From Sporosarcina ureae (GTDB lineage Bacteria; Bacillota; Bacilli; Bacillales_A; Planococcaceae), in contig NZ_CP015348.1 of the NCBI RefSeq assembly GCF_002109325.1, positions 647,501-711,500 of the forward strand: a DNA stretch of 64,000 nucleotides. Direction: 5' to 3'. The position numbers were made by a program, and so were the translations under genes. The stretch's first letter is position 1. Each line of letters starts with the position of its first letter. Shown here in pieces: positions 43,623-51,128 of this stretch. Below the pieces are notes generated by a model. The model was not told the origin of the DNA. It ran no database searches and saw nothing but the letters and a program-made list of their open reading frames with translations.

Positions 43623-45032
43623 ATGGTAAACTCACAAACATTTAATTTTAAAAAGAATCTTCCTCTGCTGATTGTTTTATTGTCGGGTGCTTTCATAACG
43701 ATTCTCAACCAAACCCTTCTAGCTACTGCCTTACCGCCTATTATGAAGGATCTCAATATTGGGGAAAGTACGGTCCAATGGTTACAATCGATCTTCATGC
43801 TTGTGAACGGAATTATGATACCCATTACAGCTTTTTTAATCGGGAAATTCACGACTCGACGATTATTTCTTACTGCGATGAGTATATTCGCGTTAGGAAC
43901 ACTCGTGGCTGCAGTTTCACCCAATTTTTCAGTGCTATTAATAGGACGTGTCTTGCAAGGTGCTGGCGCGGGTATTATGATGCCACTTCTGCAAACTATA
44001 TTGTTTCTACTCTTTCCAATTGAACAACGTGGTAAAGCGATGGGATATTTCGGTCTAGTGATTGCATTTGCACCCGCTATAGGACCAACTTTATCTGGTT
44101 ATCTCGTGGATCAATTCCCTTGGCGCAGCGTTTTCTACGTAGTATTACCATTTGCCCTCTTTAATATTATCGCAGCGTATTTCTTACTTAAAAACGTAAC
44201 GAAAACAACTGATCCTAAAATGGACTATTTATCCGTTGTGCTATCTACATTTGGTTTTGGTGGTCTTCTCTACGGTTTCAGTATTGCAGGTACGACTAGC
44301 TGGTTACACGCAAATGTCTTGATCTCACTCATTGTCGGTGCTATTTCGTTAGTCTGGTTCATTCTTAGACAATTGAATTTGAAAGAGCCTATTCTTGAGT
44401 TTAGGGTCTTTAAGTATGGCGTATTTACGATGGCAACTAGTCTCGGCATGATCGTATTTGCTTCGATGATTGGTACAACGGTTATCTTGCCATTATTTAT
44501 GCAGACGATGCTTGGATTTAGTGCGTTCCATTCTGGTTTGATGCTATTGCCAGGTGCGATCGTCATGGGTGTCATGAACCCTGTTACCGGTACATTGTTT
44601 GATAAATATGGCGCAAAGTGGTTACTACTCACCGGTTTTGTTATTCTCACCATCACAACATTCGTTTTCGCTAACTTAACTGAAGAAACAACGTTTGCTT
44701 ATCTGGCTACATTGAATGCTGTTCGAATGTTCGGTATTTCTATGGTGATGATGCCTTCGACTACACTTGGTTTGAATGAATTGCCGAATCGTTTAATTTC
44801 TCATGGTACAGCGATGAACAATACGTTCCGCCAAATGTCAGGCTCAATCGGTACTGCTGTACTCGTTACGGTTATGGTGACAACTGAAATTAACAACGGT
44901 ACGGTTGCGGGTCAAATACATGGCGTGAATATGTCCTTCTTCGTTGCTGGTTGGATTTCAGTTGTAGGTTTAATTTTAGCTATTTTGATTAAAGATCCGA
45001 GGAAAAGAAATAAAGAAGTAAAAGCCTCATAG
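43623..45032 (+). CDS. MFS multidrug efflux transporter, DHA2 (EmrB/Lde-like)
   Basis: 469 residues with about 14 helices. FITILNQTLLATALPPIM (motif D1), GKFTTRRLFL (motif A), LQGAGAGIMMPLLQTILF and FGLVIAFAPAIGPTLSGYLVD (antiporter motif C) place it in the DHA2 drug:H+ antiporters, close to Lde/LmrB-type pumps. GGGGTGAT stands 8 nt before the ATG. It is monocistronic with a strong terminator; no regulator is adjacent. Confidence 0.88.
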   Translation: MVNSQTFNFKKNLPLLIVLLSGAFITILNQTLLATALPPIMKDLNIGESTVQWLQSIFMLVNGIMIPITAFLIGKFTTRRLFLTAMSIFALGTLVAAVSPNFSVLLIGRVLQGAGAGIMMPLLQTILFLLFPIEQRGKAMGYFGLVIAFAPAIGPTLSGYLVDQFPWRSVFYVVLPFALFNIIAAYFLLKNVTKTTDPKMDYLSVVLSTFGFGGLLYGFSIAGTTSWLHANVLISLIVGAISLVWFILRQLNLKEPILEFRVFKYGVFTMATSLGMIVFASMIGTTVILPLFMQTMLGFSAFHSGLMLLPGAIVMGVMNPVTGTLFDKYGAKWLLLTGFVILTITTFVFANLTEETTFAYLATLNAVRMFGISMVMMPSTTLGLNELPNRLISHGTAMNNTFRQMSGSIGTAVLVTVMVTTEINNGTVAGQIHGVNMSFFVAGWISVVGLILAILIKDPRKRNKEVKAS

Positions 45033-45099
45033 ACAAAATTTCTGTCTCTCAGAGTATTAAACAGTTCTGTTCACTGGTACAAAATTAAATGAAATAACT

Positions 45100-45140
45100 A
45101 AAAAGCCACCTAATTCGCGTATGAATTAGGTGGCTTTTTC
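45100..45140 (+). terminator. Terminator of the DHA2 pump gene
   Basis: A perfect 17-bp stem, AAAAAGCCACCTAATTC (45100-45116) with GAATTAGGTGGCTTTTT (45123-45139), a 6-nt loop and a T-run. Confidence 0.93.
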
Positions 45141-45203
45141 TCCTTATATACTATCAAGTTTTTAGATGAAATAAAATTATGCCCTAGATAAATCAGTTTT
45201 TGA

Positions 45204-45234
45204 ACTCGTTGATCTGCGCTGCAGATCAACGAGT
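45204..45234. repeat. Perfect 14-bp palindrome within an intergenic repeat
   Basis: ACTCGTTGATCTGC (45204-45217) and GCAGATCAACGAGT (45221-45234) are exact complements around GCT. About 35 bp further a GC-rich stretch, gcgagcggtgaacctccc, then aagatcaact, repeats part of the arm. This resembles a decayed long hairpin repeat. Together with the pump terminator it fills the 321-bp gap 45033-45353; no gene seen. Confidence 0.65.
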
Positions 45235-45353
45235 GTCCTATGGGCGAGCGGTGAACCTCCCGGGGTCGCCGGCTGTAACGAAGATCAACTGAGCGAGTGC
45301 GATTAACAATGTGCCACAATTGCGCCCATTAGTGAAATAAGCAAATTGCTTAC

Positions 45354-45926
45354 TTAGTCTGAGTAAGAACCTCCTGGTAATGTAAATAAATAGAATCCAT
45401 TGTCTCCTCTTAACTGCCACCCTTCAAAAAAACTACTATCGTGAAACAATTCAAGAAAAGTATTATCTTCAAATTCCAAAACTAAGTCAGATATTTCTTC
45501 AAAATGATAGATATTCATAACCTTTTTACCCATAAGAATACTTTCTAGATTCTTATGGGTGAATTTATCAGGGGCTTGGGTACAATCTGAAAACCCAATT
45601 AAGACTTGATTAGCAACTAGTAATCTCCAAGGACATTCAATTATTAACCCACCATTACTAAATCCCAATCCCAATGGTAAGTTTTTTTCTGTATTCACCT
45701 CAATAACACTTTGTCCAGAAAAATAATTAAAATCAATACTACTTTGTTTCCTAAACATTTTGAGCACCACATTTCCATCCTTATTTCTACTGATAGGTTT
45801 ATTCAAGTAAATGGCCGTTTCTTGAACAATGAGCCTACACATATTTTGTAAATAGTATAGCATAATTATTCCAGTAGTTTGTTTAATCACCAAAATGGCA
45901 CCGTTAATTCCAATGATACTTAACAT
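45354..45926 (-). CDS. Hypothetical protein, DUF6188-like
   Basis: Up to 190 residues. No good ribosome binding site is found for any candidate start; internal ATGs at 45863 and 45842 are alternatives, and a soluble core beginning MCRLIVQETAI is most plausible. The C-terminal half (LVLEFEDNTFLELFHDSSFF, EGWQLRGDNGFYLFTLPGGS) resembles DUF6188-like small proteins, some of which occur as immunity or orphan accessory genes. This likeness was judged by eye. The gene is AT-rich against its neighbours and stands alone between two hairpins, so horizontal acquisition is possible. Confidence 0.5.
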   Translation of the reverse strand: MLSIIGINGAILVIKQTTGIIMLYYLQNMCRLIVQETAIYLNKPISRNKDGNVVLKMFRKQSSIDFNYFSGQSVIEVNTEKNLPLGLGFSNGGLIIECPWRLLVANQVLIGFSDCTQAPDKFTHKNLESILMGKKVMNIYHFEEISDLVLEFEDNTFLELFHDSSFFEGWQLRGDNGFYLFTLPGGSYSD

Positions 45927-46162
45927 TTTAAATCAGTGTAAATCCGCTTATTACTTCAGCTGTTGTACTACTTAACTAAATGGTGTACTCATAATAGAAA
46001 AAAACTATTTAATTCTTGTTATACATTACTTCAATCATTCTGTGTTCTCCATTTTATCTAGATCGATACATACTTTTGGTCGCTTTAACCTCAAATTGTA
46101 AAGCAAACTAGACAAAAAGTATAGTTTAGTATACACTACAATTAGATGAGGTGATGAGTGGC

Positions 46163-46366
46163 GTGATAAAAAATCGTGTGAGGGAGTTGCGTGCTCGAGC
46201 GGATTTGACGCAAGGCGAGCTTGCTGAACGGGTTGGAGTTACTCGGCAAACGATAGTGGCACTAGAAAAAGGAAGTTATACGCCTTCTCTTCTATTAGCT
46301 ATGAACATTGCAGAAGTATTTATGCTTTCAATTGAAGAGATTTTCTATAAGGAGGATGCGCAATGA
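46163..46366 (+). CDS. XRE-family transcriptional regulator (short, YozG-like)
   Basis: About 67 residues, a single HTH_3 domain: [43 protein letters not shown]. The start is set at GTG 46163, because GAGGTGAT (46147-46154) is 8 nt upstream; the GTG/ATG at 46151-46154 lie inside this SD. It overlaps the next gene as ATGA, giving a regulator plus membrane-protein pair common in Bacillota. It probably represses its own operon. Confidence 0.87.
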   Translation: MIKNRVRELRARADLTQGELAERVGVTRQTIVALEKGSYTPSLLLAMNIAEVFMLSIEEIFYKEDAQ

Positions 46367-46848
46367 ACCATGTATTTCTATCAGTCACATTACGAATTTT
46401 ATTATTCATTTCTCTGGCTATGATGGTGTTTGACTTTTTACGCGTTGAGCAACAATTTACTCTCATGAACAGGGGGTATACAGAAGGGTTTTCTGTTCAA
46501 GTTATTTCATGGCCTGGTTCATTAATGTTGATTGTTCTTTTTCTTTTTGTAGTAGGCAATGTAGTTTACTTTTTACGATTACGAAAAAATAAGAATACAG
46601 ATATACGAGATTTCATAACATTTGAATATGATTCAACAGATGAACGTGCCATTGCGAATACACGGAAAGCTGTAAGTTATGCTTTTTCAGGTTTACTGAT
46701 TTATTCCTTTTTCATGATCGGCTCGTTTATGTTTATTCCGAACTATTTCTTGGATCATATTTGGTATCCATTATTTGCAACTGCTTCTATTCCTATCAGC
46801 GGATTGATTATATATGCGATATCTTTTACCGCCTTGCAACGTGCATAA
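46363..46848 (+). CDS. Four-helix membrane protein paired with XRE regulator
   Basis: 161 residues with four hydrophobic segments (about 8-25, 48-70, 107-128, 134-155) and a cytoplasmic loop carrying [18 protein letters not shown], a DERxxxI-like element typical of DUF2178-like proteins in such pairs. The ATGA overlap with the regulator gene shows coupling. Function unknown; members are usually annotated as integral membrane proteins controlled by the adjacent XRE protein. Confidence 0.75.
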   Translation: MNHVFLSVTLRILLFISLAMMVFDFLRVEQQFTLMNRGYTEGFSVQVISWPGSLMLIVLFLFVVGNVVYFLRLRKNKNTDIRDFITFEYDSTDERAIANTRKAVSYAFSGLLIYSFFMIGSFMFIPNYFLDHIWYPLFATASIPISGLIIYAISFTALQRA

Positions 46849-46853
46849 ATAGT

Positions 46854-46890
46854 AAAAAAAGCACATTCACTATTTGCGAATGTGCTTTTT
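46854..46890. terminator. Bidirectional terminator between the XRE operon and queT
   Basis: AAAAAGCACATTC (46856-46868) pairs with GAATGTGCTTTTT (46878-46890). A- and T-runs serve both strands. Confidence 0.92.
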
Positions 46891-46891
46891 A

Positions 46892-47401
46892 TTATTTAGT
46901 TAGATCTATTTTTTTATTCAATGCGTATATAACCATTCCACCAATTGTCATAGACAATAATTCTCCAATACCCGCTGTTAGCCAAGTCGCCCAGAATGGG
47001 AAGCCCAGCAAGATGTTCAATTGAAATGCAATTGCACACATAGATACTGCAAATACAATAGCAGTAATCACCATTTTTACAATATCATTTTTAATTTTCT
47101 TCACTAGTGCGCGGCTTATTAGCAAAGCAACTAATGTAGCCATCGAACCTATCGGCACATCCAATAGCCAAGTAGGTGACATGAAGTTAGCAAGTGCTAC
47201 ACCTAGCGTAACACCGACTATATAACGCTTATTATACAACGCGAGATAGTTGAACATTTCCGACAAACGCAGTTGAACCGCGCCAAAACTAATAACCGCA
47301 AATACAAATGTCACCGTTACATACAAAGCTGCAACGAGTGCTGTTTTTGCCAGTTCATTCACCGTACTTTTTGGTGAATCCTTTACATAAGACATACTCA
47401 T
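46892..47401 (-). CDS. queT: QueT-family queuosine-precursor transporter (ECF S component)
   Basis: About 169 residues with six hydrophobic segments. TALVAALYVTVTFVFAVISFGAVQLRLSEM is the QueT family start, and FMSPTWLLDVPIGSMATL follows. QueT is the substrate-specific subunit of an energy-coupling-factor importer for preQ1 or related deazapurines used to make queuosine in tRNA. The start is the ATG at 47401 with AAAGGAG 8 nt upstream; an upstream in-frame extension to 47458 would run through the predicted riboswitch and is rejected. ECF energising subunits are not in the window. Confidence 0.9.
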   Translation of the reverse strand: MSMSYVKDSPKSTVNELAKTALVAALYVTVTFVFAVISFGAVQLRLSEMFNYLALYNKRYIVGVTLGVALANFMSPTWLLDVPIGSMATLVALLISRALVKKIKNDIVKMVITAIVFAVSMCAIAFQLNILLGFPFWATWLTAGIGELLSMTIGGMVIYALNKKIDLTK

Positions 47402-47404
47402 ATT

Positions 47405-47480
47405 ATTTTCTCCTTTGTGAAATAGCTTAATTGCTATTCCAGTAATAACTACGACCAAAGGAAGAAAGAACTTATCGTTC
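47405..47480 (-). promoter_or_regulatory. preQ1-II-like riboswitch in the queT leader
   Basis: On the reverse strand: stem AACGAT ... GTCGT (47474-47479 with 47451-47455) has a pyrimidine-rich loop containing TTCTTCCTTTG. Then comes ATTAC (47442-47446), a second hairpin GAATAGC/GCTATTT (47433-47439, 47420-47426), and CAAAGGAGAA (47408-47417). The loop CTTCCTTTG can pair with CAAAGGAG, hiding the SD. Order and key elements (H-type pseudoknot, ATTAC joint, embedded P4, AAAGGAG) match preQ1-II (COG4708) riboswitches, and the gene is the expected target. Confidence 0.65.
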
Positions 47481-47523
47481 GATCAAAAGTGTCGTAGTGC
47501 AAACAGAATTTGCTTGCTACGGT

Positions 47524-47532
47524 ATTATAACA
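47524..47532 (-). promoter_or_regulatory. Extended -10 promoter of queT
   Basis: The reverse strand reads TGTTATAAT, a perfect TGnTATAAT element. Predicted initiation near 47517 gives a leader of about 115 nt that contains the whole predicted riboswitch. No consensus -35. Confidence 0.6.
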
Positions 47533-47555
47533 GAAGTTCCTGTATTAGAGAAGCT

Positions 47556-48311
47556 TTATTTCGCTATCCATCCGCCATCGATAGGAATAACGGCACCATG
47601 GATATAATCAGCTAAGGAACTGGCTATGTATAATGTGAGGTTTGCGACTTCATTCGGTTGCGCCCAGCGTCCAGCTGGTGTTTCTTCTGCAACCCACTTC
47701 GCCATTTCACCATCACCTGCAAAATCTACTTTGTTCATTGGAGTTTGGATCGCGCCTGGCGCAATCGCGTTCGCACGAATCCCCTCACGACAATAATCCA
47801 TATCCAGTTGCTTCGTATAGCCGACTATCGCATGTTTGGATGCAGTATAGGCTGCACCGCCACCACCTGCCACAAGCCCCGCAATAGAAGCCATATTCAC
47901 GATGACACCCGACTCGTTAGCGAGCATATGTGGCAAGACTTCATTGGTCATGAAATAAGTACCTTTTACATTCGTATCCATAATTCGATCCCATAGCGCT
48001 TCATCAGTATCCAACGTTTTCGCAAAGCCATCCAGTACACCTGCTGTATTCAATAAAATATCAATACTGCTAAATGAATGTACAGCGTCTTTAACCGCAT
48101 GTTGGATATCTTCTTTCGAGCTGACACTTCCTATGACATATCTAAACTGATTTGGATACGATTGTTTCATCGCTTGCATATCGCCTTCATTCATATCAAA
48201 CGCAACTACATTCGCCCCGTTCTTAAGAAACGCATTCGCTTGTGCTTGCCCGATACCTGATGCTGCCCCCGTTACTAGCACTGTCTTTCCTACATACTCT
48301 TCAAATTTCAT
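47556..48311 (-). CDS. SDR-family oxidoreductase (3-oxoacyl-ACP reductase-like)
   Basis: 251 residues from the ATG at 48311 (GGAGGG 5 nt upstream). TGAASGIGQAQA (NAD(P) binding), LNTAGVLDG, NMASIAGLVAGGGGAAYTASKHA (Ser, YxxxK) and the C-terminal IDGGW of classical SDRs. The cofactor loop AFDMNEGD has an acidic residue after beta-2, favouring NAD over NADP. Substrate unknown; many relatives are annotated as FabG-like. Monocistronic. Confidence 0.88.
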   Translation of the reverse strand: MKFEEYVGKTVLVTGAASGIGQAQANAFLKNGANVVAFDMNEGDMQAMKQSYPNQFRYVIGSVSSKEDIQHAVKDAVHSFSSIDILLNTAGVLDGFAKTLDTDEALWDRIMDTNVKGTYFMTNEVLPHMLANESGVIVNMASIAGLVAGGGGAAYTASKHAIVGYTKQLDMDYCREGIRANAIAPGAIQTPMNKVDFAGDGEMAKWVAEETPAGRWAQPNEVANLTLYIASSLADYIHGAVIPIDGGWIAK

Positions 48312-48325
48312 ACTATCCCTCCAAA

Positions 48326-48355
48326 ATAAAAAGCTCATGATCACTCATGAGCTTT
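48326..48355 (-). terminator. Terminator of the DUF2829 gene
   Basis: AAAGCTCATG (48330-48339) pairs with CATGAGCTTT (48346-48355), with TTTTTA after the stem on the reverse strand. It lies between the SDR start and the DUF2829 stop. Confidence 0.8.
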
Positions 48356-48366
48356 GATTCATTCTA

Positions 48367-48588
48367 TTACTCTACGACGACCCAATCTTCTGCTAACAAG
48401 TCGCAAACTGTCGGAGTGAACATAGTATAGCCTTCTCCCGTTACGTCAATGACGAAATATGGGTTCAATTTTTTACCGTCTTGCTCGCTCTCCCCTACTA
48501 GCTTGACATATAATTCTGCCCCACCCCAATTACTGCGAATTACTTTTTCGCCTGCTTTTAAACGTGGTAAAATCTCTTCAAATGTCAT
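48367..48588 (-). CDS. DUF2829 protein, Tad2-like
   Basis: 73 residues covering a complete DUF2829 domain: MTFEEILPRLKAGEKVIRSN at the start, a beta-rich middle, and TPTVCDLLAEDWVVVE at the end (the DLLAxDWxVV signature). Phage proteins of this family (Tad2) bind the signalling molecules of Thoeris defence and so block it; cellular members exist with unproven roles. Here it is a lone chromosomal gene, not in a recognisable prophage, with its own terminator. Whether it binds a nucleotide signal is unknown. SD AGGAT is weak. Confidence 0.8.
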   Translation of the reverse strand: MTFEEILPRLKAGEKVIRSNWGGAELYVKLVGESEQDGKKLNPYFVIDVTGEGYTMFTPTVCDLLAEDWVVVE

Positions 48589-48881
48589 GTATACCCATCC
48601 TTTATTTATGTTTTAATTCGTATTGTTTGTCGGGAAAAGTATACTGGATTGAGCTGTGTTTTACAAATTAAACTGTTTGTTCTTACTTCAATCTTATTAA
48701 CACATTTCGAATCTTGATTAGTCTTTTATTAAAGTACTTAAGAAATTATAATAACTTCATCTACCTCAACAAAATTCAGAATAATCAACTTATTACTTGC
48801 GTGAGAGAAATAGATTCTGTTAAACTTTGGTAAGCAATAACAGATCATTATACATTCAAACAATAAAAGGAGATGGTAGTA

Positions 48882-49727
48882 ATGAATTTGATTAATCAAC
48901 AGCCAAAACTTTACGTTATGGATAACGGAACTATGCGAATGGATAAGAACTTTATGATTGCTATGCATAATCCTGCTACTATTGATCATCCCCATCAACC
49001 GAATGAATTTGTTGAATTTCCTGTTTACACTGTATTAATAGATCATCCTGAAGGTAAGATCTTATTCGATACCGCTTGCAACCCAAACTCTATGGGCCCT
49101 GAAGGACGCTGGAGTGAATCTACACAAAAAGCATTCCCTATCAATATGCCAGAAGAGTGCTATCTTTTACATCGTTTAGAAGAGTTGAATACACGACCAG
49201 AAGATATTAAATATGTAGTGGCATCTCATTTGCATTTAGATCACGCCGGTTGCTTAGAGTACTTTACAAATGCGACGATCATTGTCCAAGAAGATGAATT
49301 CAATGGCACACTCCAAACTTACGCTAAAAATGTAACTGAAGGGGCTTATATCTGGTCAGACATTGATATGTGGATAAAGAATAATTTGCAATGGCGTGTG
49401 ATAAAAAGAGGAGAAGATCATGTTAAGTTAGCTGAAGGTATTGAAATCCTGAATTTCGGCGGTGGACATGCTTGGGGTATGTTAGGTCTTCATATTAATA
49501 TGCCTGACACCGGAGGAATCATCTTAGCATCAGATGCAATATATACAGCAGAAAGTTTCGGACCACCTGTAAAACCACCAGGCATCATTTATGATTCTGT
49601 TGGCTATAATTCTACTGTTGAAAGAATTCGCAGATTAGCCAATGAAACCAATTCCGATGTATGGTTCGGCCATGATCCAGTACAATTCAAGAGTTTCAGA
49701 AAATCAACGGAAGGTTATTATGAATAA
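48882..49727 (+). CDS. N-acyl-homoserine-lactonase-like metallo-beta-lactamase-fold hydrolase
   Basis: 281 residues. The di-zinc motif SHLHLDHAG (HxHxDH), the later GGHAWGMLGL, the bridging Asp in LASDAIY and a terminal FGHDP His are all present. Overall layout (FPVYTVLIDHPEGKILFDTA start) is that of the AiiA/AhlD lactonase branch. It probably opens a lactone ring, possibly of acyl-homoserine lactones (quorum quenching). The ATG at 48882 lies 9 nt after AAAGGAG; the ATG at 48873 directly abuts that SD. It is followed after 17 bp by an iron-dependent alcohol dehydrogenase in the same transcript. Confidence 0.87.
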   Translation: MNLINQQPKLYVMDNGTMRMDKNFMIAMHNPATIDHPHQPNEFVEFPVYTVLIDHPEGKILFDTACNPNSMGPEGRWSESTQKAFPINMPEECYLLHRLEELNTRPEDIKYVVASHLHLDHAGCLEYFTNATIIVQEDEFNGTLQTYAKNVTEGAYIWSDIDMWIKNNLQWRVIKRGEDHVKLAEGIEILNFGGGHAWGMLGLHINMPDTGGIILASDAIYTAESFGPPVKPPGIIYDSVGYNSTVERIRRLANETNSDVWFGHDPVQFKSFRKSTEGYYE

Positions 49728-49744
49728 GAATGGAGTAGAAGCTT

Positions 49745-50920
49745 ATGCATAAACTGACATTCGCACCAACGAGTTATATAGGATGGGGTTGCCTCTCGGT
49801 ATTACCTGACGAAGTTAAAAGACTACAAGCTAAAAAAATCCTTATTGTGACTGATCCTTTCTTACTGAAGCTCGGTATAACTGACACTATTGAAAAACCA
49901 TTACAACAAATGGGTTGCACAACAGATATTTACACAGATGTAGAACCGGAACCGCCACTTGAAATCGGAGAGAGGTTGGTTGCATACACAAGAAGTCATG
50001 AATTTGATTTGGTCATTGGTTTAGGAGGCGGTAGCGCATTAGACTTAGCGAAGATCGCTGCTGTTTTGTCAATGAATGATGGAAACGTCTCAGACTATCT
50101 AAACCTATCTGGAAATCGAACTATTACGGACAAAGGTTTACCTAAAATACTTATTCCAACTACTTCAGGCACCGGATCTGAAGTTACCAATATCTCCGTA
50201 CTATCGCTAAATACAACAAAAGATGTAGTCACACATGACTTTTTATTAGCAGATGTTGCTATTGTAGACCCTGAACTAACCATCACTTTGCCTCCGAAAG
50301 TAACTGCAGCTACAGGTGTTGATGCATTAACCCATGCCATTGAAGCCTATGTATCAAAAAATGCTAATCCCGTAACGGATTCTTTAGCATTTAAAGCCAT
50401 ACAATTAATTAGTGGAGCAATACGAACAGCAGTGAAAGATGGTGAAAATAAACAAGCCCGCTCTGATATGAGCTATGGAAGCTATCTAGCCGGATTAGCA
50501 TTTTTTAATGCAGGTGTTGCGGGTGTCCACGCGCTTGCCTATCCTTTAGGCGGTCAATTTCATATAGCTCATGGAGATTCCAATGCTGTATTATTACCTT
50601 ATGTGATGGGGTATATAAGAATAAGCTGTGAAGAACAGTTGAAACACATCTTGGAAGCCATGGGTAGTAGTACGGTTGGACAAACACAAGAAGAAGCTTC
50701 CTATACATGTATAAATAAATTGGAGGAACTTGTTAATGATGTAGGTATTCCATCTACACTTAAAGGATTTAATATTCCTATTGAATCTTTAGAAGCTCTC
50801 ACTGATGACGCTATTAAACAAACCAGAATTTTATCACGCAGCCCAATGGAATTGAAAAGAGATGACATTTTTGCGATTTATAAGTCTGCCTTCGAAGGTG
50901 TCGTGGTGGAACCACATTAA
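49745..50920 (+). CDS. Iron-containing alcohol dehydrogenase
   Basis: 391 residues, Fe-ADH family (Pfam type PF00465). GLGGGSALDLAKIAA binds NAD(P), PTTSGTGSEVTN follows, and the metal site is formed by Asp and His in DALTHAIEAYVS, GVHALAYPLGGQFHIAHGDS. It interconverts an alcohol and an aldehyde or ketone. Transcribed with the lactonase-like gene, so it may oxidise or reduce the hydroxy-acid product (inference). No obvious strong terminator follows until the riboswitch region. Confidence 0.9.
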   Translation: MHKLTFAPTSYIGWGCLSVLPDEVKRLQAKKILIVTDPFLLKLGITDTIEKPLQQMGCTTDIYTDVEPEPPLEIGERLVAYTRSHEFDLVIGLGGGSALDLAKIAAVLSMNDGNVSDYLNLSGNRTITDKGLPKILIPTTSGTGSEVTNISVLSLNTTKDVVTHDFLLADVAIVDPELTITLPPKVTAATGVDALTHAIEAYVSKNANPVTDSLAFKAIQLISGAIRTAVKDGENKQARSDMSYGSYLAGLAFFNAGVAGVHALAYPLGGQFHIAHGDSNAVLLPYVMGYIRISCEEQLKHILEAMGSSTVGQTQEEASYTCINKLEELVNDVGIPSTLKGFNIPIESLEALTDDAIKQTRILSRSPMELKRDDIFAIYKSAFEGVVVEPH

Positions 50921-50996
50921 TTTCGGCTCTTTCTTCTTGCCATTCTATAATTTCCGTGATAAATTGAACAATAGAAAATTTCATTTACGGAATCAA

Positions 50997-51064
50997 CATG
51001 TATAACCTCGATAATATGGTTCGAGGGTCTCTACCAGGAACCGTTAAATCCTGATTACAAAGTC
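50997..51064 (+). promoter_or_regulatory. Adenine-type purine riboswitch aptamer upstream of pbuE
   Basis: P2 CCTCG/CGAGG encloses ATAATATGG, followed by the conserved GTCTCTACC junction and P3 CAGGA/TCCTG around ACCGTTAAA, then GATTA. All class-defining nucleotides are present. The specificity position reads U (GATTAC, not GACTAC), which predicts adenine rather than guanine binding. P1 is short (UGUA/UACA). The downstream gene is the expected adenine-efflux target. A TATAAT box at 50946-50951 may be the -10. Confidence 0.92.
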
Positions 51065-51086
51065 ATTTTTGTAATCGGGATTTTTC
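51046..51086 (+). terminator. Riboswitch-controlled terminator of pbuE
   Basis: AAATCCTGATTACAAA (51046-51061) pairs with TTTGTAATCGGGATTT (51068-51083), followed by a T-run. The left arm includes the 3' part of P3 and P1, so aptamer folding with ligand prevents the terminator: an ON switch, as in Bacillus pbuE. Confidence 0.9.
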
Positions 51087-51128
51087 TATGGAGTAATAAA
51101 TGTGGTAGAACTGGTAGGAGGAGTTAGT

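Noticed and set aside
44270-44656. 128-codon reverse frame inside the DHA2 pump gene
   Set aside because: Shadow frame of the transporter; no start signals.
47493-47521. Hairpin CGTAG-GCAAA / TTTGC-CTACG considered as terminator of the SDR gene
   Set aside because: No T-run on the reverse strand, and it overlaps the predicted start of queT transcription; left unassigned.
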